64,000 bases of DNA from an uncultured Sphingomonadaceae bacterium (GCA_947493195.1 CANLQG010000001.1:1-64000); one strand, 5' to 3'; positions 1-9,206 are shown, numbered from the stretch's first letter. The notes: generated by a model from the sequence alone, not told the origin. Made by a program: numbers and translations.

Positions 1-279
1 CGCCGCAAGGTTGCGGCGATAGAAGGCATTGCTCTCCTCCGCCGTCGAGAACCCCGCATACTGCCGGATCGTCCACGGACGACCCGTGTACATGCTCGCA
101 TAAGGCCCGCGCGTAAAAGGCGCGAAACCGGGCAGGCCGGGTCCGTCTGCCGGCGCGTCCTCCGCCGTGTAGAGCGGCTGCACATCGATGCCCTCAGGCG
201 TGCGCCACGTCAGATCACGCCCCTTCACTTCCCTGTCAGCGCGCGAATGCCAGTCTTGTTTGGTGGGTTTTTCGGTCAT
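1..279 (-). CDS. scpA: Methylmalonyl-CoA mutase, large subunit (N-terminus only)
   Basis: The minus strand is open from an ATG at 279 to the window edge and gives 93 residues with no stop. The segment [20 protein letters not shown] followed by [17 protein letters not shown] is the hallmark start of the B12-dependent methylmalonyl-CoA mutase catalytic barrel, including the substrate-contacting YAxMY and [11 protein letters not shown] stretches. The enzyme interconverts (R)-methylmalonyl-CoA and succinyl-CoA in propionate and odd-chain fatty acid use. The gene continues to the left of the window, so the cobalamin-binding domain cannot be seen. Its start faces the holin gene. The family call is very secure; whether the full gene is intact is unknown. 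Confidence 0.93.
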   Translation of the reverse strand, partial: MTEKPTKQDWHSRADREVKGRDLTWRTPEGIDVQPLYTAEDAPADGPGLPGFAPFTRGPYASMYTGRPWTIRQYAGFSTAEESNAFYRRNLAA

Positions 280-392
280 GACCAGGGTTCATACAGACAA
301 GCCCAGCCGTTTCAACGCAGGACAAGAGCTTTCCTACGCGACAGCACACGTTGCAGACCGCCTGCGAATCAAACTGCAACGGAATCAAAGAC

Positions 393-806
393 ATGGCAAT
401 TCTCGAATCGCTCATCGGTCCTATCGCCTCGATCATCGACAAGGTGATCCCCGACGAGGAAGCGCGGGAGCGGGCGAAGATAGAGCTGATCAAGCTCGAA
501 GGTACCCAGGAGATGCAGCAGATCGAGGCGCGCCTTTCCGCCATTGTCGCGGAAGCCAGCTCCGCCGATCCCTGGACCAGCCGCGCACGGCCCAGCTTCC
601 TGTACGTCATGTACATCCTGCTGCTGACCGCCCTGCCGATGGGCGTGCTCTCGGCGTTTTCCCCCGTCACCGCGCGCGAGATCGCGCAGGGGATGAACGC
701 CTATCTGGGCGGACTGCCCGAACCGCTCTACGCTCTCTTCGGCACCGGCTATCTTGGCTATACCGCCGCGCGCCAGTGGGGGAAGGTCAAGGGAGTGGAG
801 AAATAG
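393..806 (+). CDS. Phage/GTA-type 3-TM holin family protein
   Basis: This predicted protein of 137 residues begins MAILESLIGPI. It has an N-terminal amphipathic part with an acidic/basic helix (EEARERAKIELIKLEG) and hydrophobic spans around FLYVMYILLLTALPMGVL and the C-terminal third. This layout matches the GTA_holin_3TM family, whose members sit with gene transfer agent or prophage lysis genes and form membrane lesions. The ATG at 393 is chosen because the protein family starts there; an in-frame upstream ATG at 351 would add 14 unlikely residues. No endolysin, capsid or tail gene is visible nearby, so it appears to be an orphan. Family assignment is by pattern recognition; a role in lysis is inference. 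Confidence 0.75.
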   Translation: MAILESLIGPIASIIDKVIPDEEARERAKIELIKLEGTQEMQQIEARLSAIVAEASSADPWTSRARPSFLYVMYILLLTALPMGVLSAFSPVTAREIAQGMNAYLGGLPEPLYALFGTGYLGYTAARQWGKVKGVEK

Positions 807-874
807 GGCTAGCCCGACGCAAGCATGCAATCAGCCCTTGGCCCGGGCCCGCTCGAACGTCTAAGGGCTGATGC

Positions 875-1309
875 ATGACTGATACCATTTTTGTACTCAA
901 CGGACCCAACCTCAACCTTCTCGGCGTGCGAGAGCCCGAAATCTACGGAGCCGAAACGCTCGACGACATTGCCTCTCGCCTCGAGGATCGCGCGCGCCCG
1001 CTCGATATCGAGATCGACATGCGCCAGTCCAACCACGAGGGCCACCTGTGCGACTGGCTGCACGAAGCCCAGTCCTCCGGTGCCAAGGCCGTCATTCTCA
1101 ATGCCGGCGCGCTGACGCATACCTCGCTCGCGCTTTACGATGCCATCAAATCGATCAAGACGCCCGTCATCGAGGTTCACGTTTCCAATCCCGCCGGACG
1201 CGAGGCCTATCGCCACAAGAGCTATGTCGGCATGGCTGCGCTGGGCTCCATCGCGGGCTTTGGCGCTTACGGATACGAGCTGGCGCTGGATGCGGCTGCC
1301 AAGCTTTAA
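875..1309 (+). CDS. aroQ: Type II 3-dehydroquinate dehydratase
   Basis: The 144-residue protein has the usual length and motifs of the small dodecameric type II enzyme, which converts 3-dehydroquinate to 3-dehydroshikimate in the shikimate pathway. Visible features are NGPNLNLLG (residues 9-17), the flexible-loop arginine R19 and catalytic tyrosine Y24 in REPEIYG, the RQSNHEG segment (50-56), N76 and H82 in the LNAGALTHTS stretch, and H102 in EVHVSN. AAGGG about 7 bp upstream of the ATG is a good ribosome binding site. It lies just ahead of accB-accC, an order often seen in alphaproteobacteria and suggesting co-transcription. It is cytoplasmic. Confidence 0.97.
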   Translation: MTDTIFVLNGPNLNLLGVREPEIYGAETLDDIASRLEDRARPLDIEIDMRQSNHEGHLCDWLHEAQSSGAKAVILNAGALTHTSLALYDAIKSIKTPVIEVHVSNPAGREAYRHKSYVGMAALGSIAGFGAYGYELALDAAAKL

Positions 1310-1392
1310 TCTGGGCCGTCAGGCTTGCCTTGCCGCGCGGCAGGCTCTAGCCGGACAGTCTATTTGCAAATTGGTCGCAGAATGGGGAATGC

Positions 1393-1896
1393 ATGCCTGA
1401 GAACAAAGGCACACCGGCCCGCAAGGGTGGTCTGAACGTCGATACAGCGCTGGTGCGCGAGCTTGCCGATATCCTTAACGAGACCGGCCTTACCGAAATC
1501 GAGGTAGAGGACGACGATCGCAAGATCCGCGTCTCTCGCGGGGCGGTTGCGACCGCGATGGCCGCGCCCGCCCCGATGGCGATGGCAGCGCCTGCCGTTG
1601 CAACCCCCGCGACTGCGGAAGGCCAGGGCGCCTCGGCTGCCGAACCCGCGCCTGTCGATATGGCGAACGCCGTGAAGTCACCGATGGTCGGCACGGCCTA
1701 TCTCGCTTCCGATCCGGGTTCGCCCAACTTCGTCGCCGTCGGAGACAGCGTGAAGAAGGGTGACACCCTGCTGATCGTGGAAGCGATGAAGGTGATGAAC
1801 CCGATCACCGCGCCCAAGGATGGCACGGTCAAGGACCTGCTGATCGGCAATGGCGAGCCGGTGGAATTCGACCAGCCTCTCGTCATCGTCGCGTAG
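1393..1896 (+). CDS. accB: Biotin carboxyl carrier protein of acetyl-CoA carboxylase
   Basis: This 167-residue protein carries biotin between the biotin carboxylase and carboxyltransferase halves of acetyl-CoA carboxylase, the first step of fatty acid synthesis. The N-terminal third (residues 15-50) is the usual helical interaction region. An Ala/Pro-rich flexible linker follows (about 51-88). The biotinyl domain (90-167) contains EAMKVMN, with K133 as the predicted biotinylation site. GGGGA lies close upstream of the ATG. The stop is 11 bp before accC, so the two are almost certainly one transcript. Length and motifs are standard. Confidence 0.97.
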   Translation: MPENKGTPARKGGLNVDTALVRELADILNETGLTEIEVEDDDRKIRVSRGAVATAMAAPAPMAMAAPAVATPATAEGQGASAAEPAPVDMANAVKSPMVGTAYLASDPGSPNFVAVGDSVKKGDTLLIVEAMKVMNPITAPKDGTVKDLLIGNGEPVEFDQPLVIVA

Positions 1897-1907
1897 GGGT
1901 TCATTGC

Positions 1908-3266
1908 ATGGGCATTTCCCGGATACTGATTGCCAACCGCGGCGAAATCGCGCTGCGCATCCATCGTGCCGCCCATGAAATGGGGATCGAGACCGTCGCG
2001 GTGCATTCCACCGCCGATGCCGATGCGATGCATGTGCGCCTCGCCGATCACGCCGTGTGTATCGGCCCGCCCGCCGCCAGCGAAAGCTATCTGAATCACG
2101 CGGCGATCATCTCGGCTGCCGAAATTACCGGCGCCGATGCAATCCACCCCGGCTATGGCTTCCTGTCCGAAAATGCGAAGTTCGCCGACATCGTGGAAGC
2201 GCACGATATCGCGTGGATCGGACCGAAGCCCGAACACATCCGCACCATGGGTGACAAGGTGCAGGCAAAGAAGACCGCCGGCGCGCTGGGCCTGCCGCTG
2301 GTACCGGGAAGCGACGGGGCCGTGTCCGATTTCGACGAGATGAAACGGGTCGCCAAGGAAATCGGCTATCCGGTCCTGGCCAAGGCGGCTGCGGGCGGCG
2401 GTGGCCGCGGCATGAAGGTAGTCCCCAGCGAGGACCAGCTGGAAAGCCTGGTGAAGCAGGCCATGAACGAGGCGAAGTCCGCCTTTGGCGACGACACGAT
2501 GTACCTCGAGAAGTATCTCGGCAATCCGCGCCACATCGAGTTCCAGGTATTCGGCGATGGTCGCGGCAACGCGATCCACCTGGGGGAGCGCGATTGCTCG
2601 CTCCAGCGGCGCCACCAGAAGGTGTTCGAGGAAGCGCCCTCGCCCGTGATCACGCACGAAGACCGCATGCGGATGGGCGGCATCGTGGCCGATGCCATGG
2701 CCGCGATGGCCTATCGCGGCGCCGGTACCATCGAGTTCCTCTGGGAAAACGGCGAGTTCTACTTCATCGAGATGAATACTCGCCTGCAGGTGGAGCATCC
2801 GGTGACCGAGGCCATCACCGGCCTCGATCTGGTGCGCGAACAGATCCGCATCGCCGACGGGAAGGACCTGTCGGTGAAGCAGGAAGACATCGAGTTCAAG
2901 GGCCATGCGATCGAGTGCCGCATCAACGCCGAGGACCCGTTTACCTTCGCTCCCAGCCCCGGCAAGATCGACTACTATCACCAGGCCGGCGGCATGCACG
3001 TGCGCGTCGATAGTGGGCTTTATGCCGGATACACGATCCCGCCCTATTATGATTCGATGATCGCCAAGCTGATCGTTTACGGCCGCACGCGCGAAGGGTG
3101 CCTGATGCGCCTGCGCCGGGCGCTGGAGGAAATGGTGATCTCGGGGGTGAAGACCTCGATCCCGCTCCACCAGGAACTGCTGAAGCAGCCGGACGTGATC
3201 AGCGGCAACTATACCATCAAATGGCTCGAGGAATGGCTGGCCGAACGAGAGGCCGGGACCGAATAG
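1908..3266 (+). CDS. accC: Acetyl-CoA carboxylase, biotin carboxylase subunit
   Basis: The 452-residue protein carboxylates biotin on AccB using ATP and bicarbonate. It shows the family order: N-terminal fold starting ILIANRGEIALRI, the ATP-grasp glycine-rich loop AAAGGGGRGMKVV, the RDCSLQRRHQKVFEEAPSP segment, and the catalytic/metal stretch EMNTRLQVEHPVTE, followed by the C-terminal biotin carboxylase domain. Length is typical for a stand-alone AccC, not a fused carboxylase. It follows accB by 11 bp. The carboxyltransferase genes accA and accD are not in the window, as is usual. Confidence 0.97.
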   Translation: MGISRILIANRGEIALRIHRAAHEMGIETVAVHSTADADAMHVRLADHAVCIGPPAASESYLNHAAIISAAEITGADAIHPGYGFLSENAKFADIVEAHDIAWIGPKPEHIRTMGDKVQAKKTAGALGLPLVPGSDGAVSDFDEMKRVAKEIGYPVLAKAAAGGGGRGMKVVPSEDQLESLVKQAMNEAKSAFGDDTMYLEKYLGNPRHIEFQVFGDGRGNAIHLGERDCSLQRRHQKVFEEAPSPVITHEDRMRMGGIVADAMAAMAYRGAGTIEFLWENGEFYFIEMNTRLQVEHPVTEAITGLDLVREQIRIADGKDLSVKQEDIEFKGHAIECRINAEDPFTFAPSPGKIDYYHQAGGMHVRVDSGLYAGYTIPPYYDSMIAKLIVYGRTREGCLMRLRRALEEMVISGVKTSIPLHQELLKQPDVISGNYTIKWLEEWLAEREAGTE

Positions 3267-3299
3267 AACAGTCCTTTTTGCCTTAGCGGAGTGATCAAT

Positions 3300-5231
3300 A
3301 TGCGCTGGATTAGCCTGCCCCTCGCCATCGTGTCGCTCTCCACCCCCGCGCTTGCGCAGGACGATGCCGAGGCGGTGGTCGACAAGCCTGCGGCGATCGT
3401 TGCGGACGGCATACCGGCCATTCCGGCATCCCTGGCAGAAGAGACGCGGCCCTATTTCGAATACCGCACCGCCAGCTTCGGTGGCTGGAACGCCGCGGAC
3501 CGATCGATGATCGTGCAAACCCGCTTTGCCGACACGGCCCAGGTCCACCGCGTGGCCACGCCCGGCGGCGCGCGAATGCAGATGACTTTCGAGGCCGAGC
3601 CTATCGGCGGCGCGACCTACTCTCCGGATGGCAGCGTGCTGTTGGTTTCCAAGGACATTGGCGGTAACGAGTTCGACCAGATATTCCGCTATGAAAATGG
3701 CCAGTTGGTCCTGTTGACCGATGGCACGAGCCGCAACGGCCTGGGCGCATGGTCGAGCGACGGCTCGCTGGTTGCCTTCAGTTCCACGAAGCGCAATGGC
3801 CGCGATACCGACCTCTACGTGATGGATCCGCGCGATCCCTCGACCACGCGCATGCTGGTGGAGCGGCAGGGCGGCGGCTGGTTCGTTGTCGACTTCACGC
3901 CTGACGACAGCGCCGCGCTGGTGGCCAATTACATCTCGGTCCAGAATATCGAGCTTTACCGGATCGACCTTGGCACGGGTGAGGAAACCCGCATCACCGA
4001 TCCCGGCAATCCAATTGCCTTCAGCGGGATCGAATATGCCCCCGATGGCCGTTTGTGGATTTCGACAGACCAGGGATCCGATTTCAAGCGGCTGGGCACG
4101 CTCGATCCTTCGACCGGCGCTTTCACGCCGGTGGTGGAGGAAGACTGGGACATCGCCTCTTTCGACATTTCCAAAGACGGCAACTTCATCGCCTACGAAG
4201 TCAACGCAGCGGGTCGCTCGCAGCTGAAAATCTACGACACGGCGAGCGGCGCAATACGCGCAGCCGACTTGCCACCGGGCGTCGTGGGCGGTTTTGAAAT
4301 CGCGCCGTGGGGTGATGTCGGCTTCACCTTCAGTTCCAACCAGGCTTCATCCGATGCCTACAGCCTCGATCCCGCAACGCTTGATCTCACCCGCTGGACC
4401 GTCAGCGAGACCGGCGGCCTTGACCCCACGGCCAATGTCCTGCCCGAACTGATCGAGATCGAGAGCTTCGACGGGGAGCCCATGTCGGGTTTCCTTTACC
4501 GCCCGGACCCGGAACGCTTCCCCGGCCCGCGCCCGCTGATTGTCGATATCCACGGCGGTCCTGAAGGCCAGTCCTCGGCCAGCTTCCAGGGCCGTGCGAA
4601 CTATCTCATCAACGAATGGGGCGTGGCGATTTTCGAACCGAACGTGCGCGGTTCAACCGGCTACGGCAAGCGCTTCGTCAGCCTCGACAACGGCCCGTTC
4701 CAGCGTGAGGACTCTGTGCGCGACATCGGTGCCTTCCTCGATGTTCTGGAAGCCGATCCCGCCATCGATGCGACCCGCATGATGGTGACCGGCGGCAGCT
4801 ATGGCGGGTACATGTGCTATGCCAGCGCTCTAAGGTATGGCAACCGGTTCGATGCCGCCGCCTGCGTTGTCGCGATTTCCAACTTCGTCACATTCCTTGA
4901 GAATACGGAGGATTACCGCCGCGACCTGCGCCGGGTGGAATACGGCGACGAGCGCGATCCCCAACAGCGTGCCAAGCTGATCGAGATCAGTCCGCTGACC
5001 CGCATCGACGAGCTCGACATTCCCCTGCTGGTGGCGACAGGGGCCAATGATCCGCGCGTTCCCGCCTCGGAAGCGGACCAGGTTATCGAGGCCGTTCGCG
5101 CCAACGGCAGGGAGGCGTGGCATTTCCTCGCCGAGAACGAAGGCCACGGTTTCGCCCGCAAGGAAAACGCCGATTACTACTACTGGACGTTCCTGACCTT
5201 CGTGCGCGAAAACCTGCTGTCCGAAAATTGA
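3300..5231 (+). CDS. Secreted S9-family (prolyl oligopeptidase-like) peptidase
   Basis: The ATG at 3300 follows GGAG at 8 bp spacing and gives 643 residues. The first 20 or so residues form a Sec signal peptide ending ALA before QDDAEA, so the enzyme should be periplasmic or surface-exposed. The middle (about residues 60-400) carries repeating beta-propeller-like strands. The C-terminal alpha/beta hydrolase domain has the nucleophile motif GGSYGGY, an aspartate in ATGANDPRVP and a histidine in NEGHGF, completing a Ser-Asp-His triad. Family members cleave short peptides, often after proline. The exact specificity (acylaminoacyl versus dipeptidyl) cannot be told. A GTG at 3291 is possible but overlaps the ribosome binding site. 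Confidence 0.9.
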   Translation: MRWISLPLAIVSLSTPALAQDDAEAVVDKPAAIVADGIPAIPASLAEETRPYFEYRTASFGGWNAADRSMIVQTRFADTAQVHRVATPGGARMQMTFEAEPIGGATYSPDGSVLLVSKDIGGNEFDQIFRYENGQLVLLTDGTSRNGLGAWSSDGSLVAFSSTKRNGRDTDLYVMDPRDPSTTRMLVERQGGGWFVVDFTPDDSAALVANYISVQNIELYRIDLGTGEETRITDPGNPIAFSGIEYAPDGRLWISTDQGSDFKRLGTLDPSTGAFTPVVEEDWDIASFDISKDGNFIAYEVNAAGRSQLKIYDTASGAIRAADLPPGVVGGFEIAPWGDVGFTFSSNQASSDAYSLDPATLDLTRWTVSETGGLDPTANVLPELIEIESFDGEPMSGFLYRPDPERFPGPRPLIVDIHGGPEGQSSASFQGRANYLINEWGVAIFEPNVRGSTGYGKRFVSLDNGPFQREDSVRDIGAFLDVLEADPAIDATRMMVTGGSYGGYMCYASALRYGNRFDAAACVVAISNFVTFLENTEDYRRDLRRVEYGDERDPQQRAKLIEISPLTRIDELDIPLLVATGANDPRVPASEADQVIEAVRANGREAWHFLAENEGHGFARKENADYYYWTFLTFVRENLLSEN

Positions 5232-5251
5232 GCCAGAGCCAGAAACATTAG

Positions 5252-6256
5252 ATGCCTTCCTTTACCGCTATCGGAATCCTGCTCGCAGGCCTTGCCCTGC
5301 TGATGGTTGGCGGCGACGTGATGGTGCGCGGCGCTGTCGGCATTGCCGAACGACTGCGCCTGTCACCCATGCTGATCGGCCTGGTGGTGGTGGGGCTTGG
5401 CACGTCCAGCCCCGAACTCGCCGCCAGCGTGCAGGCTGCGCTGGCCGGGTCGCCGGGGCTGGCCATCGGCAACATCGTTGGCTCCAACCTTGCCAACCTG
5501 TTGCTGGTTCTTGGCGCGTCGGCACTGATTGCTCCGATGGCGGTGGATCGCACGGCCCTTTGGCGCGACGGCGGCGTCGGCCTGGCAGCCGCGCTGGCCA
5601 TGGTTGCCGCCAGCTTCACCCTGGGGCTGGATCGCACCGTTGCGGCCATCTTCCTTGCCGGTCTCGCCGCCTACATCTGGTATGCCTACCAGCAGGAAAG
5701 GCTGGCCCCGGTAGACCAGCCCTACGACCACACCGCCGCCTATGATCGCGCAGTGGCGTCGGAAGGCTTCGACCCGGCCCTGCACCCCCACGACAGCCCG
5801 AAGCAGAGCCTAGGAAAGGCGCTCGGTTTCTTCGTGGTCGGGCTCGTCCTGATCGTCGGCGGTGGCACGCTACTTGTTAATGGCGCTGTTTCCATCGCGT
5901 CGGCCATGGGGGTCAGCGAGACGGTGATCGGTCTTACCATCGTCGCGATTGGCACCTCCGCTCCGGAACTGGTGACATCGGTCATCGCCGCAATCCGCGG
6001 GCAGAGCGACATCGCGCTGGGCAACGTGCTCGGCTCCAATATCTACAACATCCTGTTTATCGGCGGGGTAACCGGCTTGGTCGCCCCGGGCGCGATCCCC
6101 GAAAAAATCATCGCCTTCGATCTGCCGTTGGCCACGCTGGCAGCCTTCGTGGTGATGATATTCGCCTTTACCGGAGGTCGCCTGTCCCGGCGAGAGGGGG
6201 GCGTGCTGCTGGCCGCCTACATCGTCTACACCGCTTTCACCTCGGGATTGCTTTGA
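5252..6256 (+). CDS. Calcium/sodium antiporter, CaCA family (YrbG-like)
   Basis: The 334-residue integral membrane protein has about ten hydrophobic spans and the two inverted alpha-repeats that define the cation/Ca2+ exchanger superfamily. Repeat 1 has GLGTSSPELAASVQAAL and GNIVGSNLANLLLVLG; repeat 2 has AIGTSAPELVTSVIAAI and GNVLGSNIYNILFIGG. The acidic residues in the two SPE/APE motifs are the expected ion ligands. A central acidic/histidine-containing loop (about residues 150-190) separates the halves. The start lies 20 bp after the S9 peptidase stop, so the two may be co-transcribed. Ion specificity (Ca2+, Na+, K+) is not determinable here. Confidence 0.93.
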   Translation: MPSFTAIGILLAGLALLMVGGDVMVRGAVGIAERLRLSPMLIGLVVVGLGTSSPELAASVQAALAGSPGLAIGNIVGSNLANLLLVLGASALIAPMAVDRTALWRDGGVGLAAALAMVAASFTLGLDRTVAAIFLAGLAAYIWYAYQQERLAPVDQPYDHTAAYDRAVASEGFDPALHPHDSPKQSLGKALGFFVVGLVLIVGGGTLLVNGAVSIASAMGVSETVIGLTIVAIGTSAPELVTSVIAAIRGQSDIALGNVLGSNIYNILFIGGVTGLVAPGAIPEKIIAFDLPLATLAAFVVMIFAFTGGRLSRREGGVLLAAYIVYTAFTSGLL

Positions 6257-6267
6257 GGGGCGCGACC

Positions 6268-6288
6268 CGGTCAGCCGGTTGCTGACCC
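6268..6288. terminator. Hairpin at convergent gene ends
   Basis: A stem GGTCAGC / GCTGACC with a 5-base loop lies in the 41 bp between the converging antiporter and GFA genes, with further GC-rich pairing possible outside. There is no clear T-run, so bidirectional termination is only likely. Confidence 0.4.
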
Positions 6289-6297
6289 GGCCCGCGC

Positions 6298-6729
6298 TCA
6301 GTCGAAAGTGAACCCGGCGGCCCGGGCCTCTGCAATCACCTCTGCGCCGGTCTGGCGGGGATGGTCGCTTGCCAGCCTGCACCACACGGGTGCCTCGTCG
6401 CAGAAGATTTCCTTTTCCACCGGGTAGTTGTCGGCATCGCTGAACAAGCCGGCAAGGAAGCTGCGATTGCCTGTTGGCAGGAACCTGTACCACAGGCCCG
6501 ACCCGCATATTGCGCAAAAGGCCCGCTCCGCCCAGTCGCTGGACTGGTAGGTGCCGATCGCCTCCTCACCGGTGATTGCGAAGCTCTCGCCCGTTACCGC
6601 CGGATAGAACGCTCCGCTCCACCGGCGACACATGTCGCACTGGCAGACTTCGATGTGACATGATGGCGAATTGAGGGCGATGTGGACCGCGCCGCAGAGG
6701 CAGTGGCCTGCGATGGTGTCCTGCCCCAC
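6298..6729 (-). CDS. GFA-family (CENP-V/Mss4-like) zinc protein
   Basis: About 143 residues with the zinc-binding pattern of the glutathione-dependent formaldehyde-activating (GFA) family: HCLCGAV near the N-terminus, CQCDMCRRWSG, and CAICGSGLWYRF. The Mss4-like fold binds one or two zinc ions. A real glutathione/formaldehyde activity is shown for few members, so this should be read as a fold call. The start is the GTG at 6729, 5 bp after the Lrp stop; no upstream ATG in this frame fits the family. The close spacing indicates co-transcription with the Lrp-type regulator gene. Confidence 0.85.
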   Translation of the reverse strand: MGQDTIAGHCLCGAVHIALNSPSCHIEVCQCDMCRRWSGAFYPAVTGESFAITGEEAIGTYQSSDWAERAFCAICGSGLWYRFLPTGNRSFLAGLFSDADNYPVEKEIFCDEAPVWCRLASDHPRQTGAEVIAEARAAGFTFD

Positions 6730-6734
6730 CCGGG

Positions 6735-7199
6735 CTATTCCAGCGGAACGCCCGGCATATGCTTGGACGTGCGAATCGTCAGCGATGTCTTGACGCTTCC
6801 CACGTTGGGCGCAGGCGTCAGCTTGCTGGTGAGGAATTCCTGGAAGCTCTGCAAGTCGCGGCTGACGATCTTCAGGATGAAATCGATCTCGCCATTCAGC
6901 ATGTGGCACTCGCGCACTTCGTCGAGCGTGGCGATGTGATCCTCGAACGCCTTCAGCGCTTCTTCGGCCTGGCTGCGCAGGCTGACCATGGCGAACACGG
7001 TGATGGCAAAGCCCAGCTTCGAAGCGTCGAGGTCCGCATGATAGCCGCGGATCACCCCTTCCTCCTCCAGCGCCCTCACGCGGCGAAGGCAAGGCGGCGC
7101 TGTCAGGCCGACACGGCGGGCGAGATCGACATTCGTCACGCGCCCTTCCGCCTGTAATTCGGCAAGCAAGCGACGGTCGATCTTGTCGAGTGTGGACAT
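6735..7199 (-). CDS. Lrp/AsnC-family transcriptional regulator
   Basis: This 154-residue protein has the AsnC-type winged helix-turn-helix (residues about 4-62, with NVDLARRVGLTAPPCLRRVRALEEEG as the recognition part, given here for its typical PPCLRRV) followed by a RAM/effector domain ending in the usual SVKTSLTI strand. The start ATG at 7199 is preceded by an AGGGGGA ribosome binding site. Family members sense amino acids and act as octamers or dimers. It is transcribed divergently from the histidine kinase gene, and the 209 bp between them are the likely place for an autoregulatory site. The ligand is unknown. Confidence 0.93.
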   Translation of the reverse strand: MSTLDKIDRRLLAELQAEGRVTNVDLARRVGLTAPPCLRRVRALEEEGVIRGYHADLDASKLGFAITVFAMVSLRSQAEEALKAFEDHIATLDEVRECHMLNGEIDFILKIVSRDLQSFQEFLTSKLTPAPNVGSVKTSLTIRTSKHMPGVPLE

Positions 7200-7408
7200 G
7201 ACTGATCCCCCTGGGGCCTCATCCGCAATCTCCTGTGCGGACTGCGCAATTTCTACCACGCCAAAACGTGTTTCTGCATAACAAAGTTCCTTATGAATGT
7301 AATTGTCCCTTTTTGCAACGCATCGGTCCTTAACCATGCTTGCTCCGGGCGACGCGGCTAATGGGAAAGTTGGTAATTTCTTAACTTTCTGCCAACTGGA
7401 GCCGCCCC

Positions 7409-9181
7409 TTGTTCGATGACCGCCTAGCGACCGTGCTGCGCATGCGCGCCGGCAGCGAGGCGAGCATGCGAACACAGTTCCGGCAGTTGCTGGACCTGCT
7501 CGGCATGCGTCCCACGAACATGCCCGGAAAGGAGCTGGCTCGCCTTGCCCGCGCCATCAACGATCCGTCCGAACAGCAGCAGAAACAGGCCTACATGCGC
7601 CCGGCTCCCGAAAAGGAAGAGTTTCACCTCGTCACGCTCGACGGCTTCGTACGGCTCCACCAGTTGCAGGGCGCCATTCCGCAGGAGGAGCAGTCGGCGA
7701 TCCTGCGCATGTCGGGCCTGCGGCTCCGCAATCCCGAGCTCGTTGCTTTCCTTGCCGAAGGAGAGGCCAAGCCCGCCGCGGCTGTCGTGGCCACCGCGCG
7801 GCTGAGTGAAGACGACTGGCTGGACCTGATCCCGCGCCTGCCGGTGACGGCGCGGGGATTCATGCGCCATCGCCGCGATCTGCCTGCAAGGGTCAAGCGT
7901 CTGCTGCAGGACCTGGGCGTGCAGGATCTCGTGCTGCCATCGGACACCGCCGTCGCTGGCGTGGAAACCCCGGTGCCGCCTCCCGCCCCCACGAAAGTCA
8001 GCATAGAAGCCCCTGCCCCGTCCAAGACCGAAGCGGCGGAGGATGGCATCGGCGCGCTGCGGCGGCGCATCGAGGCGTTTCGGGAAGGACGCCAGCTCGG
8101 CCGTACTGCGCCGCGCCTGCCACTTGGCGACATGGCACCGAGTAATGAACCCTTCACCAGGGACATGCTCGACATGTTCACCGACGCGACCGGAGTCGTC
8201 ACAAGGGTGGACGGATTTGCTGCGCCCATGCTTGCAGGGCTTGCCTTGACCGCGCCGAAGCCCGGCGACCTGGTCGACTTTGGCGACGACGTAGCGGTGC
8301 AACTGCGCCGCCGCTTGCCGCTGCGCGGTGCCGCGCTTGCCATCGATGCCGCTCCTGAAATCAGCGGCGAATGGCGCATGGACGCAGCGCCGCTGTTCAC
8401 TCGCGCAACCGGGGACTTCACCGGCTACGCCGTTCGCCTCTACCGGCCCAACCGGGCCGCCGGAGCAGAGGAAGAGAGCGCCGCCGATGCCATGCGGCAG
8501 GTGCTGCATGAACTCAGGACGCCGGTAAACGCCATCCAGGGCTTTGCCGAGATCATCCAGCAGCAAATCTTTGGCGCCGTGCCGCACGAATACCGCGCCC
8601 ATGCCGCCACTATCGCGGGCGATGCTGCAATGCTGCTTGCCGGGTTCGACGAGGTGGACCGGCTGGTAAAGCTGGAAAGCGCAGCCATGCAACTGGAAGA
8701 GGGTACCTGCGATCTGCGCGAGGCGCTGGTGACCACGGTGGACCGGCTGGACAAGGTGCTTCGCGCGCGCAACGCTGGCTTCAGGCTAGAAGTCTCCGGC
8801 TCCCCCTTTCACGTGGCGATGGAACGCCCCGATGCGATGGCGCTGTGCTGGCGCCTGCTGGCAACCGCCGCCGGAGCCCTTGCGCCGGGCGAGGAAGCCT
8901 GTCTCGAACTCGCCAGCGATGGCGAGACGATAACCCTGCTCCTCGACGTGCCCGAAAGCCTGCGCAATGCTGCGCCCGATACCTCGCGCGAGGGGCAGCG
9001 CCGCCGTGCGATCAGCGCCGGGATGTTCGGCCCGCGCTTCACCTTCCGCCTTGCCGAGGCAGAGGCTCGCGCTGCCGGGGGATCGCTGGTGTGCGAGGAA
9101 GACCGGGTATCGCTGCAACTGCCCGCCTTGACCTCTCCGGTTGCGGCCCATAGCAGCGATAACGCCACGGGAGGCAAGTGA
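7409..9181 (+). CDS. Atypical histidine kinase-like protein
   Basis: The 590-residue protein starts at TTG 7409, with GGAG 7 bp upstream. Residues 1-190 show no domain I recognise. A Pro/Ala-rich linker (about 190-215) and a further uncharacterised region follow. Around residue 367 lies a clear HisKA H-box, HELRTPVNAIQGFAEII, with the phospho-acceptor histidine. The expected ATPase region (about 430-575) is degenerate: no N-box asparagine pair and no DxGxG; the corresponding place reads DVPESL. It has no signal peptide or obvious transmembrane spans. It may be phosphorylated by another kinase or act as a phosphotransfer/scaffold protein. It precedes a polysaccharide deacetylase gene, which suggests an envelope-related role. 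Confidence 0.75.
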   Translation: MFDDRLATVLRMRAGSEASMRTQFRQLLDLLGMRPTNMPGKELARLARAINDPSEQQQKQAYMRPAPEKEEFHLVTLDGFVRLHQLQGAIPQEEQSAILRMSGLRLRNPELVAFLAEGEAKPAAAVVATARLSEDDWLDLIPRLPVTARGFMRHRRDLPARVKRLLQDLGVQDLVLPSDTAVAGVETPVPPPAPTKVSIEAPAPSKTEAAEDGIGALRRRIEAFREGRQLGRTAPRLPLGDMAPSNEPFTRDMLDMFTDATGVVTRVDGFAAPMLAGLALTAPKPGDLVDFGDDVAVQLRRRLPLRGAALAIDAAPEISGEWRMDAAPLFTRATGDFTGYAVRLYRPNRAAGAEEESAADAMRQVLHELRTPVNAIQGFAEIIQQQIFGAVPHEYRAHAATIAGDAAMLLAGFDEVDRLVKLESAAMQLEEGTCDLREALVTTVDRLDKVLRARNAGFRLEVSGSPFHVAMERPDAMALCWRLLATAAGALAPGEEACLELASDGETITLLLDVPESLRNAAPDTSREGQRRRAISAGMFGPRFTFRLAEAEARAAGGSLVCEEDRVSLQLPALTSPVAAHSSDNATGGK

Positions 9182-9206
9182 GGGCCGCAAGTCGGGGAGA
9201 ATGACA

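Noticed and set aside
1327..1345. Hairpin between aroQ and accB as a terminator
   Set aside because: The stem is short with a bulge and no T-run follows; it would separate genes that are usually co-transcribed. Kept only as a weak structure.
1698..3548. 616-codon open frame on the minus strand opposite accB and accC
   Set aside because: It lies antisense to two certain genes and its composition (His- and Gly-rich, no motif) is typical of a GC-rich shadow frame.
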